DNA from: Aquimarina sp.
Lineage (GTDB): Bacteria; Bacteroidota; Bacteroidia; Flavobacteriales; Flavobacteriaceae
NCBI GenBank assembly: GCA_002697475.1
Contig: NZVW01000107.1
Location: 1-14,315 of the forward strand
DNA length: 14,315 nt
Direction: 5' to 3'
In this document: positions 7,995 to 14,315 of the stretch, piece by piece
Position numbering within the stretch: position 1 is the first letter of the stretch
Layout: each line of letters starts with the position of its first letter
Translations under genes and position numbers: made by a program
The notes under the pieces: generated by a model
What the model was told of the DNA's origin: nothing
The model's database searches: none
What the model saw: only the letters and a program-made list of their open reading frames with translations

Positions 7995-8010
7995 TGGCAC
8001 CAACTTTGTT
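7995..8010 (+). promoter_or_regulatory. Candidate sigma-54 (-24/-12) promoter
   Basis: TGGCAC at 7995-8000, a 5-nt spacer and TTGTT at 8006-8010 match the sigma-54 consensus (TGGCAC-N5-TTGCW) except for T in place of the -12 C. The two G positions (7996 and 8008) are exactly 12 nt apart, as required. Predicted transcription starts near 8020, giving a leader of about 27 nt before the ATG at 8047. Alternatively CAACTTTG could be a degenerate housekeeping -7 element. Confidence 0.45.
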
Positions 8011-8046
8011 TACTGCTTTTCTAACAAATCACAAATCCATTTTAAT

Positions 8047-8571
8047 ATGAAAAAACTAGTACACATTTTAGGGATTACACTTTTTTTAAGCTCATTAATA
8101 TCTTGTAGTAGTGATGATGACAATATGAGTAATGAAGAATTACGAGACCAAAGTCAAATTTCACAAGATGATTTAAATTTCCTTCACAACGGAAATTCTA
8201 AAAAATGGAAAATTACCGCATACTATTCTTCTTATAGTAATCAAATCATGGATTCGGATAAATTTCATTGTACCAGAGATGATATTTATACTTTTTATGA
8301 AGACCAAAGAGAAGCTTTAACGGAATTTGGTTTCAGTTATTGCTCCACGGGTTATGACTATGAAATCAGCGGCGCAGTTTATTCTTACTATCCGGAATCC
8401 AAAACACTATTTCTTGATTTTACTCGAGGAGGATATTCTGAAATTCCATTTTATACTTCATCCTCTACTCTCAAAATCTTAAAATGCCAGTTGCTAACTA
8501 AAGATAAAATGATATTCACTAATGGTAGTGGCAACTCCGAGGTTGGTGTTGTTTTTGAAAAAGCACGATAA
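8047..8571 (+). CDS. Lipoprotein of unknown function
   Basis: A 174-residue lipoprotein. The signal peptide MKKLVHILGITLFLSSLISC ends in lipidated Cys20, followed by SSDDDN, an acidic run like the surface-export signals of Bacteroidota lipoproteins; it is therefore probably on the cell surface. The mature part is rich in Tyr, Ser and Asp with alternating beta-type segments, for example WKITAYYSSYSNQ at about 56-68 and a C-terminal EVGVVFEKAR, recalling small lipocalin-like lipoproteins, but no family is confidently recognised. Cys76, Cys98 and Cys148 are present in the mature part; a disulfide is possible. A candidate sigma-54 promoter lies 37 nt upstream of the start. The ATG at 8047 gives a canonical signal peptide. 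Confidence 0.8.
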   Translation: MKKLVHILGITLFLSSLISCSSDDDNMSNEELRDQSQISQDDLNFLHNGNSKKWKITAYYSSYSNQIMDSDKFHCTRDDIYTFYEDQREALTEFGFSYCSTGYDYEISGAVYSYYPESKTLFLDFTRGGYSEIPFYTSSSTLKILKCQLLTKDKMIFTNGSGNSEVGVVFEKAR

Positions 8572-8604
8572 TAACTTGTTTAAAGCTTGAGTAATTTTTA
8601 TTCT

Positions 8605-8625
8605 TAAATCAAATAATTTGATTTA
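8605..8625. promoter_or_regulatory. Near-perfect palindrome, candidate operator
   Basis: Perfect 10-bp arms TAAATCAAAT (8605-8614) and ATTTGATTTA (8616-8625) surround one central base. It lies 34 bp after the lipoprotein stop and 70 bp before the glucosidase start. The very tight dyad with no loop suits a dimeric regulator better than an RNA hairpin. Confidence 0.4.
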
Positions 8626-8648
8626 GAAACATATTGTTTAAGTAATGT

Positions 8649-8669
8649 ATGATATTCCATAAATATCAT
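8649..8669. promoter_or_regulatory. Second dyad upstream of the glucosidase gene
   Basis: Perfect 8-bp arms ATGATATT (8649-8656) and AATATCAT (8662-8669) surround CCATA. It ends 25 bp before the ATG at 8695 and is directly followed by CTTACTTTA, a weak -7-like string, so it overlaps the likely promoter. It could be an operator or a short leader hairpin. Confidence 0.35.
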
Positions 8670-8694
8670 TCTTACTTTAAATTTTAGTATTTTA

Positions 8695-10488
8695 ATGGTT
8701 CATAACCATCTAAGGGCTCACAATATGAATAACAACTTATGGGTAATTATTGCAGTGATACTCTTTGTAGGATGCAATAATCATCAAACTAAGATCGTAA
8801 AAGAAACAGATACAAAAACAGAAAACAATGTAACACAGGAACAGAAAACTTGGTGGAAAGAGGGTATTTTATATCAAATTTATCCTCAAAGTTTTAAAGA
8901 TACAGATGGTGACGGTTTTGGTGATTTTAAAGGCGTAATAGAAAAACTGGATTATGTTCAAAGCCTTGGTATCACTATGGTATGGATGAATCCATTTTTT
9001 GATTCACCTTTAGTTGATAATGGCTATGATGTTGCCGACTACAGAGCTATTCATCCACGGTATGGAACTATGGAGGATTTCGAGGCAATGTTAGATGGGT
9101 TTCATAAACGTGATATCAAATTTGTGCTGGATATGGTCGTCAACCATAGCAGTAATGAACACGAGTGGTTTAAGCAATCTCGCAGTTCCAGAGACAACCC
9201 TTATCGTGATTACTATCATTGGTGGCCGGCAGAAAAAGGTGATCCCCCATATCGCTATAGTCTTTTTGACCCTGAGGGTGCCTGGGAGTACGATGCTACT
9301 ACGAATGCATATTACTTACACACCTTTGCTAAAGAACAACCTGATTTAAATTGGGAAAACCCTAAAGTACGTCAGGAAGTGTATGATATTATGAAATTTT
9401 GGGCAGAAAAAGGAGTGGATGGCTTCAGGATGGATGCTTTTCAGTTTGCCAGTAAAGACACCACCTGGCCGGAATTTCCAAAAGGACACGAAAAAGATTT
9501 TATTAAGTGGTACGGAATGCGTCCTAAGTTGCATGAGTATCTCAATGAAATGTATCAAGAGGTTATAGAAAAATATGATGTTTTTGCCGTAGCTGAAGGT
9601 GCTGGTAGTACATTTAAGGATGCGCACGATTTAGTAGATGCTGACCGCAAAGAATTACAGATGGCCTATCATTTTGAATCTGTTGATATGTCCAGAAAAC
9701 CTAATAGCTTTGAGTTATCTGAATTTAAAGAGGTTTTTACGCGTTGGGATAGTGCTTTTGCAAAACAGGGCTGGATCGCTATATTCTTATCTAATCACGA
9801 TAACGCCAGATTAATTAATCGTTTTGGTAACACCTCCCCAGAGTTTAGAACACCTTCAACACAGTTACTTAATACATTTCTGCTGAGCATGAGGGGCACC
9901 CCTTACACGTACTATGGCGATGAAATCGGGATGACCAATATAGATATGCCTACTTTAGAGGAGTATGTAGATGTAGATGCTATAGGTAAGTATAAAACTG
10001 CTGTTGCTAACGGTGAGGATCTCCAGGAATTTATGAGTATTCTGAATTATAGTTCCCGAGAAAATGGACGTACACCAATGCAATGGGATACTTCGGACAA
10101 TGCAGGTTTTACCAAGGGAAAACCGTGGAAAAGGGTTAATGATAATTATACCAAAATTAATGTAGCCATTCAACAGGATGACCCAAATAGTATACTCAAT
10201 CATTTTAGACAGATGACCAAAGTAAGAAAAGAAAATCCTGTTTTGATCTACGGTGATTATGCCATTATTCAAAAAGAACACCCGAGCATCTATGCTTATA
10301 CTCGTACTTTAGATAATGAAAAAGTACTGGTAGTACTTAATTTTTCTGAAAACAAATCTGATATTAAGCTTTCAGAAATAAAGAAACTAGAAGCTACTAT
10401 TATCAATAATTATAATACTGTAGCTGTTAGTGAAGGAAATAAAATAACCCTTATGCCTTATCAGGCAGTAATTTTCAAAATCAATTAA
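8695..10488 (+). CDS. Lipoprotein GH13 alpha-glucosidase
   Basis: A 597-residue glycoside hydrolase of family 13, hydrolysing terminal alpha-glucosidic bonds of malto- or isomalto-oligosaccharides outside the cytoplasm. A hydrophobic signal ends in lipobox FVGC (Cys27). The internal ATG at 8725 (residue 11) would give a more usual 16-residue signal and is a serious alternative start, although the first start keeps an Arg in the n-region. Landmarks: DTDGDGFGDF (69-78), region I DMVVNH (146-151), QPDLN (215-219, typical of oligo-1,6-glucosidase/alpha-glucosidase groups), nucleophile Asp247 in GFRMDA, acid/base Glu301, NHD (367-369), then RTPMQWD and NAGFTKGKPW. The residue after the nucleophile is Ala rather than Val, which in characterised relatives goes with alpha-1,4 rather than alpha-1,6 preference. 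No susCD pair or transporter is near, so it is not in a classical polysaccharide utilisation locus within this window. Confidence 0.93.
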   Translation: MVHNHLRAHNMNNNLWVIIAVILFVGCNNHQTKIVKETDTKTENNVTQEQKTWWKEGILYQIYPQSFKDTDGDGFGDFKGVIEKLDYVQSLGITMVWMNPFFDSPLVDNGYDVADYRAIHPRYGTMEDFEAMLDGFHKRDIKFVLDMVVNHSSNEHEWFKQSRSSRDNPYRDYYHWWPAEKGDPPYRYSLFDPEGAWEYDATTNAYYLHTFAKEQPDLNWENPKVRQEVYDIMKFWAEKGVDGFRMDAFQFASKDTTWPEFPKGHEKDFIKWYGMRPKLHEYLNEMYQEVIEKYDVFAVAEGAGSTFKDAHDLVDADRKELQMAYHFESVDMSRKPNSFELSEFKEVFTRWDSAFAKQGWIAIFLSNHDNARLINRFGNTSPEFRTPSTQLLNTFLLSMRGTPYTYYGDEIGMTNIDMPTLEEYVDVDAIGKYKTAVANGEDLQEFMSILNYSSRENGRTPMQWDTSDNAGFTKGKPWKRVNDNYTKINVAIQQDDPNSILNHFRQMTKVRKENPVLIYGDYAIIQKEHPSIYAYTRTLDNEKVLVVLNFSENKSDIKLSEIKKLEATIINNYNTVAVSEGNKITLMPYQAVIFKIN

Positions 10489-10494
10489 AAAACA

Positions 10495-11043
10495 ATGTTA
10501 GCACAACAAGATCAAGATCAGCTTTTAGAAATACTTGAACAACGTTTTAAAGACAATATGCACCTGCACCCGGAGGTAAGTTGGGATGAAGTGAAATCTA
10601 AACTTCTTGAAAGCTCCAAAAAGCTAAACGTTTTATTTCGTATGGAGAGTACAGGAGGTGAACCCAATGTAGTCAGCTTTGAAAGCTCTTCCGGAACATT
10701 TACATTTGTAGATTGTATTAAAGAAAGTCCTGCTGACAGACGAAGCCTTTGTTATGACGAGGAAGCCCTGGAATCACGTAAAAAGAATAAGCCTGCAGGA
10801 AGTGCAATGGCAAAAGCAAAAGACATAGGTATAGAATTACTCACACAGGAAGAGTATAAAAAATTACAGCAATTAGGAGAATTTGACCTGAAGACTTCAA
10901 GCTGGTTACAAACACCTGATCATATCAGAAAGCTGGGCGGAGCTATATTTGGTGATCGTAGATTTGACACCGTTTTTATTTATCATAATGGTGCCGAGTC
11001 CTACTATGCCGCCAGAGGTTTTAGAGGTAAATTGATAGTTTAA
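10495..11043 (+). CDS. DUF4256 family protein
   Basis: A 182-residue soluble protein with no signal peptide, matching DUF4256 by its characteristic C-terminal half: SSWLQTPDHIRKLGGAIFGD (about 135-154), then RRFDTVFIYHNGAESYYAARGFRG. The biochemical role of the family is unknown to me. The full family length is present. The ATG lies 6 bp after the glucosidase stop (TAAAAAACA-ATG), so the two genes are almost certainly co-transcribed and perhaps translationally coupled, yet the glucosidase is exported and this protein looks cytoplasmic, so a direct partnership is not obvious. It could equally be a chance operon pairing. Confidence 0.85.
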   Translation: MLAQQDQDQLLEILEQRFKDNMHLHPEVSWDEVKSKLLESSKKLNVLFRMESTGGEPNVVSFESSSGTFTFVDCIKESPADRRSLCYDEEALESRKKNKPAGSAMAKAKDIGIELLTQEEYKKLQQLGEFDLKTSSWLQTPDHIRKLGGAIFGDRRFDTVFIYHNGAESYYAARGFRGKLIV

Positions 11044-11135
11044 GATTCAATTCTAAAATCAGTTTGTTAATTCATTTTTTAAAAATATGCTTAAAAGCTT
11101 TAAATGTCCAAGTGATGTGTAGCAGTATTTTCGCA

Positions 11136-11146
11136 TTACTTACTTG
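11136..11146 (+). promoter_or_regulatory. Promoter-like box TTACTTACTTG
   Basis: It resembles the 16-nt boxes at 1496 and 2902 with one base less before TTG. It ends 24 nt before the ATG of the small ORF at 11171, a sensible leader length, and so supports both the box and the ORF weakly. Confidence 0.25.
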
Positions 11147-11170
11147 TATTGAATGGTAAACTGAATTTCT

Positions 11171-11278
11171 ATGAAAACTAACCTCCACCCTTCCTTAGGC
11201 TGGTTTCCCGCAGTTCTTGTTTTAGTTATTTATATAATAGCATTACGTAATACAAAAGCAGTTATACATAGAAATTAA
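11171..11278 (+). CDS. Possible 35-residue single-helix membrane peptide
   Basis: ATG to TAA encodes 35 residues: a short N terminus (MKTNLHPSLG), one hydrophobic helix at about 11-25 (WFPAVLVLVIYIIAL) and a basic tail (RNTKAVIHRN). This positive-inside pattern is what a small type of membrane protein would show, and a promoter-like box lies 25 nt upstream. No family is recognised. Short ORFs are easily random in AT-rich DNA, so this remains a candidate only. Confidence 0.35.
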   Translation: MKTNLHPSLGWFPAVLVLVIYIIALRNTKAVIHRN

Positions 11279-11333
11279 ATAATACTGGCAATCGATAACC
11301 ATCTACTTAGCTAAAATAAAGGAAATCCAGGCA

Positions 11334-11367
11334 TTGATTAAATAGGCTGAAAATACTATTTTAGCCT
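11334..11367 (+). promoter_or_regulatory. Candidate promoter overlapping a bulged hairpin
   Basis: AGGCT-g-AAAAT (11344-11354) pairs with ATTTTAGCCT (11358-11367) around a 3-nt loop, giving 10 bp with one bulged G. TTG at 11334-11336 and TATTTTAG at 11357-11364 are about 20 nt apart, near the spacing of a Bacteroidota -33/-7 promoter though the -7 is imperfect. Either the dyad is an operator over the promoter or it is a terminator of upstream transcription. Confidence 0.3.
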
Positions 11368-11392
11368 TACAAACCAAATCATAACCTCCCCT

Positions 11393-11716
11393 ATGAAATT
11401 CATTAACTATTCATTTTTTATACTTCTTACTCTATTTGTTTTATCATGCGATTCTGTAGATCAGGATATGAACCACCTTTGTGATGTCGCTAAGGATATA
11501 GTTACCGATACATCCATAAATAAAGAAGAAAAACAATTTCGCTTCGTTCAAAACATCAATATAGAATCCCTTAGCCATTCGACTAAACAATTTATTCATA
11601 ATCTTGCTAATCAAAAGAATAATCCTACTTATGCAGACTTTACTAATCACGCTGAAAAAAATGGTTTACCCGACTGGGAATGTGAATCTATTGAGCTCTT
11701 ATTCAAAAAAGAATAG
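11393..11716 (+). CDS. Small lipoprotein of unknown function
   Basis: A 107-residue lipoprotein. The signal MKFINYSFFILLTLFVLSC ends in Cys19, followed by DSVDQD. The mature part is short and helical with two further cysteines, Cys30 (HLCDVAKD) and Cys97 (DWECESIE), at opposite ends, suggesting a disulfide that closes a small helical domain. No family is confidently recognised. It lies 64 bp before the YdeI-type gene in the same direction with no terminator between them, so they may share a transcript. Confidence 0.75.
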   Translation: MKFINYSFFILLTLFVLSCDSVDQDMNHLCDVAKDIVTDTSINKEEKQFRFVQNINIESLSHSTKQFIHNLANQKNNPTYADFTNHAEKNGLPDWECESIELLFKKE

Positions 11717-11780
11717 TTTGAAGGCTTCTTTAGGCAAATGATTAGAAGAAAATTGAATCTTATATATCTAGAACAGAATT

Positions 11781-12347
11781 TTGAGCACACTACCGGAGTT
11801 ATATTTTAAAAATGATATTGAGTGGCGTAATTGGCTACACGATAACCATCAGGAATGTGATGGAGTGTATCTTATATTTTACAAAGTAGAAAGTGAGATG
11901 CCCAGTATGCGTTGGGAAGAAGCCGTAAGAGTTGCATTGTGCTATGGCTGGATTGACTCTACAGTTAAACGTCTGGATCAAGAACGTAGAAGACAGTATT
12001 TTTGTCCTCGTAAGCCTAAAAGTGTTTGGAGTAAGGTCAATAAAACCCATATCAAGGAGCTCATAGCACTTGGTTTAATGCACAACAATGGTCTGAAGTC
12101 AATTGAAATAGCTAAAAAAAACGGATCCTGGACTGCACTTGATGATGTCGAAGAAGGTATTATTCCTGATGATTTGCAAAAAGAATTTGATAAACATCCG
12201 GAGGCCTATAAAAATTACCAAAACTTCAGCTTTGGATATCAAAAAAGTTACCTGTATTGGTTAAACCAGGCCAAACGTCAGGAAACCAGAGATAAAAGAA
12301 TTGCTGAGATTATAAACCTGTGCCAGGCAAATCAAAAAAGCAGATAA
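11781..12347 (+). CDS. YdeI/OmpD-associated family protein, TTG start
   Basis: A 188-residue soluble protein of the YdeI/OmpD-associated family (bacteriocin-protection domain, PF13376 type). Typical features are the N-terminal WRNWLHDNHQECDGVYLIF, WEEAVRVALCYGWIDS (about 45-60) with the conserved YGWIDS, RYF-like PRKPKSVWSKVN (about 76-87), and a C-terminal helix with SYLYWLNQAKRQETRDKRI (about 150-168), the usual family ending. The molecular role is not settled; some relatives were linked to peptide or bacteriocin resistance. The start must be TTG at 11781 or an ATT: the in-frame stop TAG lies at 11769-11771 and no ATG occurs before residue 40, which would cut into the conserved core. Its stop is one base from the stop of the convergent sigma-factor gene. 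Confidence 0.85.
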   Translation: MSTLPELYFKNDIEWRNWLHDNHQECDGVYLIFYKVESEMPSMRWEEAVRVALCYGWIDSTVKRLDQERRRQYFCPRKPKSVWSKVNKTHIKELIALGLMHNNGLKSIEIAKKNGSWTALDDVEEGIIPDDLQKEFDKHPEAYKNYQNFSFGYQKSYLYWLNQAKRQETRDKRIAEIINLCQANQKSR

Positions 12348-12348
12348 A

Positions 12349-13185
12349 TTATACATCAATATTTGACTCGCCCATAGCCAATCTATTACATTCCAATAAA
12401 ATCTCTTGCAGCTCATTACCTGTGGATTTTAAAGGATTTATAGCTTTAATTAAAGCCGTTCTCATTTTATAAAGCTCCTCCTTATTTTTCTGTTTGGCTT
12501 CTTTTACCATCTTAATTTTCAGTAAAGCTATTTGTTGATTCTGCTTTGGATTAAACCATCCGTTAAGCTCAGAACATTGATGACACGTACCTTTTTTATT
12601 TACTAAAGCACATCTGTTATCAAAAATATCCTCCATAGATTTTCTAGCCTTCTGTATGTTATATTTTACCTGACCTTCAGATTTATCTATGATCAACATT
12701 ATTTCTTTTACAGTGAAATCATAAACATCTTTTAGCAATAATGCGATTTGATTTTCAATAGGAAGGCTTTTTGATATACAGGTAAAACACGTGTCTATAT
12801 GTTCTTTAATATCGTAAGAACCAAAGTGAGAGTTTCTATTAATGGATTCAATTTTTCCTGACAAACTTTGATTATTAATAACTATGGTTTTTGCCTGTTC
12901 AGAAACGTCAACGGACCATCTTTTTCGTTTTTTGAGTAAATTATATGCCAGATTTGTCGCTATTTGAAAAACCCACGTTTTAAGTGATGATCTCTGATCA
13001 AATGTATACAGCTTTTCGTAAGCTCTTATAAAAGTATCATGAACAATATCCTCAGCTTCGGACCTATTAGCCATTAGTCTATATAAATAACTTTTCAACT
13101 GATCCTGAAACACTACAAACATTTCCTGAAAAGCTCGTATATCACCATCCTTGGCTTGTTGTATTTTTTCTTCTTGTTTTTCCAT
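12349..13185 (-). CDS. ECF-type sigma factor with cysteine pairs
   Basis: A 278-residue sigma-70 family factor. Region 2 spans about 17-88 (FQDQLKSYLYRLM, then AEDIVHDTFIRAYEKLYTF and WVFQIATNLAYNLLKKR) and region 4 about 138-186 (LPIENQIALLLKDVYDFTVKEI, helix-turn-helix, then GQVKYNIQKARKSM). A C-terminal extension of about 90 residues is unusual for a minimal ECF. Cysteine pairs occur just before region 4 (C133-FT-C136) and in the extension (C192, C201-HQ-C204 followed by SELNGWFNPKQ), suggesting a metal-binding or thiol switch that links region 4 and the extension. I recall similar sequences as a conserved Bacteroidota group. No classic anti-sigma factor with a membrane segment is adjacent; the two upstream genes in the operon are a STAS-like protein and a lipoprotein. 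Initiates at ATG 13185-13183. Confidence 0.9.
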   Translation of the reverse strand: MEKQEEKIQQAKDGDIRAFQEMFVVFQDQLKSYLYRLMANRSEAEDIVHDTFIRAYEKLYTFDQRSSLKTWVFQIATNLAYNLLKKRKRWSVDVSEQAKTIVINNQSLSGKIESINRNSHFGSYDIKEHIDTCFTCISKSLPIENQIALLLKDVYDFTVKEIMLIIDKSEGQVKYNIQKARKSMEDIFDNRCALVNKKGTCHQCSELNGWFNPKQNQQIALLKIKMVKEAKQKNKEELYKMRTALIKAINPLKSTGNELQEILLECNRLAMGESNIDV

Positions 13186-13196
13186 ATGATAAGATA

Positions 13197-13214
13197 GTGC
13201 CCCCTGGAGGGCAC
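13197..13214 (-). repeat. GC-rich hairpin just before the sigma start codon
   Basis: Perfect 6-bp GC-rich arms GTGCCC and GGGCAC enclose a 6-nt loop, in a region otherwise very AT-rich. In the transcript it lies 9 nt after the stop of the STAS-like gene and 11 nt before the sigma ATG. It has no T-run, so it is not a standard terminator. It could uncouple or limit translation of the sigma gene, act as a processing stop, or bind a regulator. Confidence 0.5.
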
Positions 13215-13223
13215 CAGTTTAAA

Positions 13224-13610
13224 TTAATTAAAAAAATTAGTTGCGGTTTCAATAGTTGTAAAGTTTCTCAACTCAAACTTGCCTTCTTCTTTTGGGATTT
13301 CCTTTGCCTCACTTATAAATGCTTCTGGCATTACATACGCTACTTTTTCGATCCCTAATTTATAATATCTGGGATAATGCTTTTCTTTTTGCCATTCAGG
13401 AAAATCAGAAGGCAATTGAAATTGAAAATTTCTAACGCCGATTAAAATATTCTTTGCTTTATATTCAAACCCATAACCTAAAAAGTTATTACACGCTTCT
13501 TTAAAGTCATCATATGTCATATCCACATGCCCTTCGAGCCAATTAAATTGTATAGTTTCAATCTCGCTTATATATGTAACTGAATACATTGCGTTTCTAA
13601 ATACTTCCAT
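13224..13610 (-). CDS. Small STAS/SEC14-like protein
   Basis: A 128-residue protein without signal peptide or membrane segment. Its layout matches a family common in Bacteroidota that I take to have a SpoIIAA/STAS-SEC14-like alpha/beta fold: an N-terminal strand pair ending in IQFNWLEG (20-27), a helix (YDDFKEACNNFLGYGFEY), a strand with KNILIGVRNFQF (about 53-64), then PEWQKEKHYPRYYKLGIEKVAYVM (about 71-94) and a C-terminal ATNFF (123-127), where such proteins usually end in a helix with aromatic residues. The family assignment is from pattern memory only. It begins 7 nt after the lipoprotein stop and precedes the sigma gene by 38 nt. STAS proteins often act in partner-switching with sigma regulators, which makes the neighbourhood notable, but no phosphorylatable Ser motif is obvious. 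Confidence 0.8.
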   Translation of the reverse strand: MEVFRNAMYSVTYISEIETIQFNWLEGHVDMTYDDFKEACNNFLGYGFEYKAKNILIGVRNFQFQLPSDFPEWQKEKHYPRYYKLGIEKVAYVMPEAFISEAKEIPKEEGKFELRNFTTIETATNFFN

Positions 13611-13617
13611 AGCTTCA

Positions 13618-14229
13618 TTAATTTACAGGTGCTACTCCGGGTGTTAACTTAGTTGGCCTTTTTGAAGATGAACACATATCATTGTCTGAAGGACGTTCCC
13701 CAAAATAAAGCAAACCTTTTTCATCTAAAGTTACTAAATCATAATCTACAGGGCACTCACTAACAGGCTTCCATAAGGAGCAACCGCTTATAGATATATC
13801 TTTTTCTTCGTTTAACACAAGGTCACAATCATTAAGACCAAAAGTTTTTACCAATTCTACATTATCTGTTTTAAGTGTCAAAAATTTTTGTTGTTCTTCA
13901 AACTCTGCGTTGTAGGCCTGTAAAATGACAGTAGACGGAGTGGTTATTTTATAACTGCCAAAGGTTCTAAACTGAAATACCTGAAATTTCATTTCGGGGT
14001 CTAAAGCCAAAGTAAAGTTTAGAGTCCATTTTCCGCTATCAAAACTAAAAACCCTTTGTCCATAAGCCTCTCCATACGCATATGGAGTCAAGTCCCGGTA
14101 GGTGCCTGAAAGATTTTCTAACTCATTTTTTAATTTTTCGGTTTCAGAAGGTTTATCATCTGTACAAGAGAACTGCACAGAAATGATTACACATATTACC
14201 AATATGCTACTCAATACTTTTGTTTTCAT
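13618..14229 (-). CDS. Lipoprotein of unknown function, first gene of the sigma operon
   Basis: A 203-residue lipoprotein with signal MKTKVLSSILVICVIISVQF and lipidated Cys22 (FSC), followed by TDDKPSE. The mature domain is mostly beta: GTYRDLTPYAYGEAYGQR (42-59), then GKWTLNFTLALD, YKITTPSTVILQAYNA and EEQQKFLTLKTDN. A cysteine-rich second half has CDLVLNEEKDISISGC, KPVSECPVDYDLV and NDMCSSSKRP, so two disulfides are likely outside the cytoplasm. No family is confidently recognised; the layout distantly suggests beta-sandwich envelope proteins. As the first cistron ahead of a STAS-like gene and a cysteine-rich sigma factor it may be the envelope-exposed part of that system, which is an inference from context. 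The ATG gives a normal signal length. Confidence 0.8.
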   Translation of the reverse strand: MKTKVLSSILVICVIISVQFSCTDDKPSETEKLKNELENLSGTYRDLTPYAYGEAYGQRVFSFDSGKWTLNFTLALDPEMKFQVFQFRTFGSYKITTPSTVILQAYNAEFEEQQKFLTLKTDNVELVKTFGLNDCDLVLNEEKDISISGCSLWKPVSECPVDYDLVTLDEKGLLYFGERPSDNDMCSSSKRPTKLTPGVAPVN

Positions 14230-14315
14230 TATGATTAATTTAAAAGTTAAACAATACCTGATCTAAAAACTGATCATTTAAACCTTAGACAATTGAGCAC
14301 AACAAAACAGATGAA
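14230..14315 (-). promoter_or_regulatory. Probable promoter region of the minus-strand operon
   Basis: Read on the minus strand, TAACTTTT (14251-14244) resembles the -7 element TAnnTTTG with one mismatch and lies 14 nt before the ATG at 14229. Two copies of GATCAG occur just upstream as a short direct repeat (near 14258-14275 on the plus strand as CTGATC). No other feature is identifiable before the window ends. Confidence 0.3.

Larger units (their letters stand above)
11044..11392. other. 349-bp intergenic region
   Basis: It holds no long gene. It contains a promoter-like TTACTTACTTG (11136-11146), a possible 35-codon membrane peptide gene (11171-11278), and near its right end a bulged hairpin overlapping a candidate promoter for the lipoprotein at 11393. 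No clear terminator follows the DUF4256 gene: TTTTTTAAAAA at about 11076-11086 lacks a GC stem. The rest shows nothing identifiable. Confidence 0.6.

Noticed and set aside
9095..9349. Alternative plus-strand frame inside the glucosidase
   Set aside because: It overlaps the conserved GH13 core in another frame and has no family features.
14311..14315. ATG at the extreme right end as the start of a plus-strand gene
   Set aside because: Only five bases are visible, so nothing can be concluded.
1..14315. CRISPR arrays, tRNA or rRNA genes, insertion sequences, attachment sites
   Set aside because: No regularly spaced repeats, no tRNA cloverleaf or rRNA-like stretch, no transposase or integrase and no terminal repeats were seen on reading both strands.

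Overview
The window looks like chromosomal DNA of a marine-type member of the Bacteroidota, most likely Flavobacteriaceae. The reasons are high AT content, many lipoproteins with short signals ending in an S-C or G-C lipobox (several followed by acidic or lysine-rich residues), almost no Shine-Dalgarno sequences, families common in Flavobacteria (DUF4256, YdeI/OmpD-associated, a cysteine-rich ECF sigma factor), and promoter-like boxes of the TTAC..TTGC kind. The genus cannot be fixed from sequence alone.

Left to right, positions 239-3392 hold a three-helix membrane protein with a coiled coil and a soluble helical tail, a lipoprotein serine hydrolase of the class C beta-lactamase/PBP family, and a small helical protein. 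Positions 3630-7178 are the centrepiece: a single 1182-residue enzyme that joins an NRPS adenylation domain, a phosphopantetheine carrier domain, a PLP-dependent alpha-oxoamine synthase (AOS) domain and a C-terminal domain that looks like an SCP2-type lipid-binding fold. It ends in a convincing terminator and has its own intergenic region on both sides, so it appears to be a self-contained transcription unit. The expected chemistry is ATP-dependent loading of an acid, probably an amino acid, onto the carrier, followed by decarboxylative condensation with a second amino acid to give an alpha-aminoketone.

Positions 7396-8571 carry an integral membrane protein with a TTG start and a lipoprotein preceded by a good sigma-54-type -24/-12 promoter match. 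Positions 8695-11043 form a two-gene unit: a lipoprotein GH13 alpha-glucosidase and, 6 bp later, a DUF4256 protein; two dyad-symmetric sites lie upstream. Positions 11044-12347 contain a possible 35-residue membrane peptide, a small lipoprotein and a YdeI/OmpD-associated family protein.

The right end (12349-14229, minus strand) is a compact operon read right to left: a lipoprotein of unknown function, a small STAS/SEC14-like protein, and an ECF-type sigma factor with CxxC pairs. A GC-rich hairpin sits just before the sigma start codon. The lipoprotein-to-sigma order suggests an envelope or redox response module, but that is inference. Apart from these short operons the genes look functionally unrelated.
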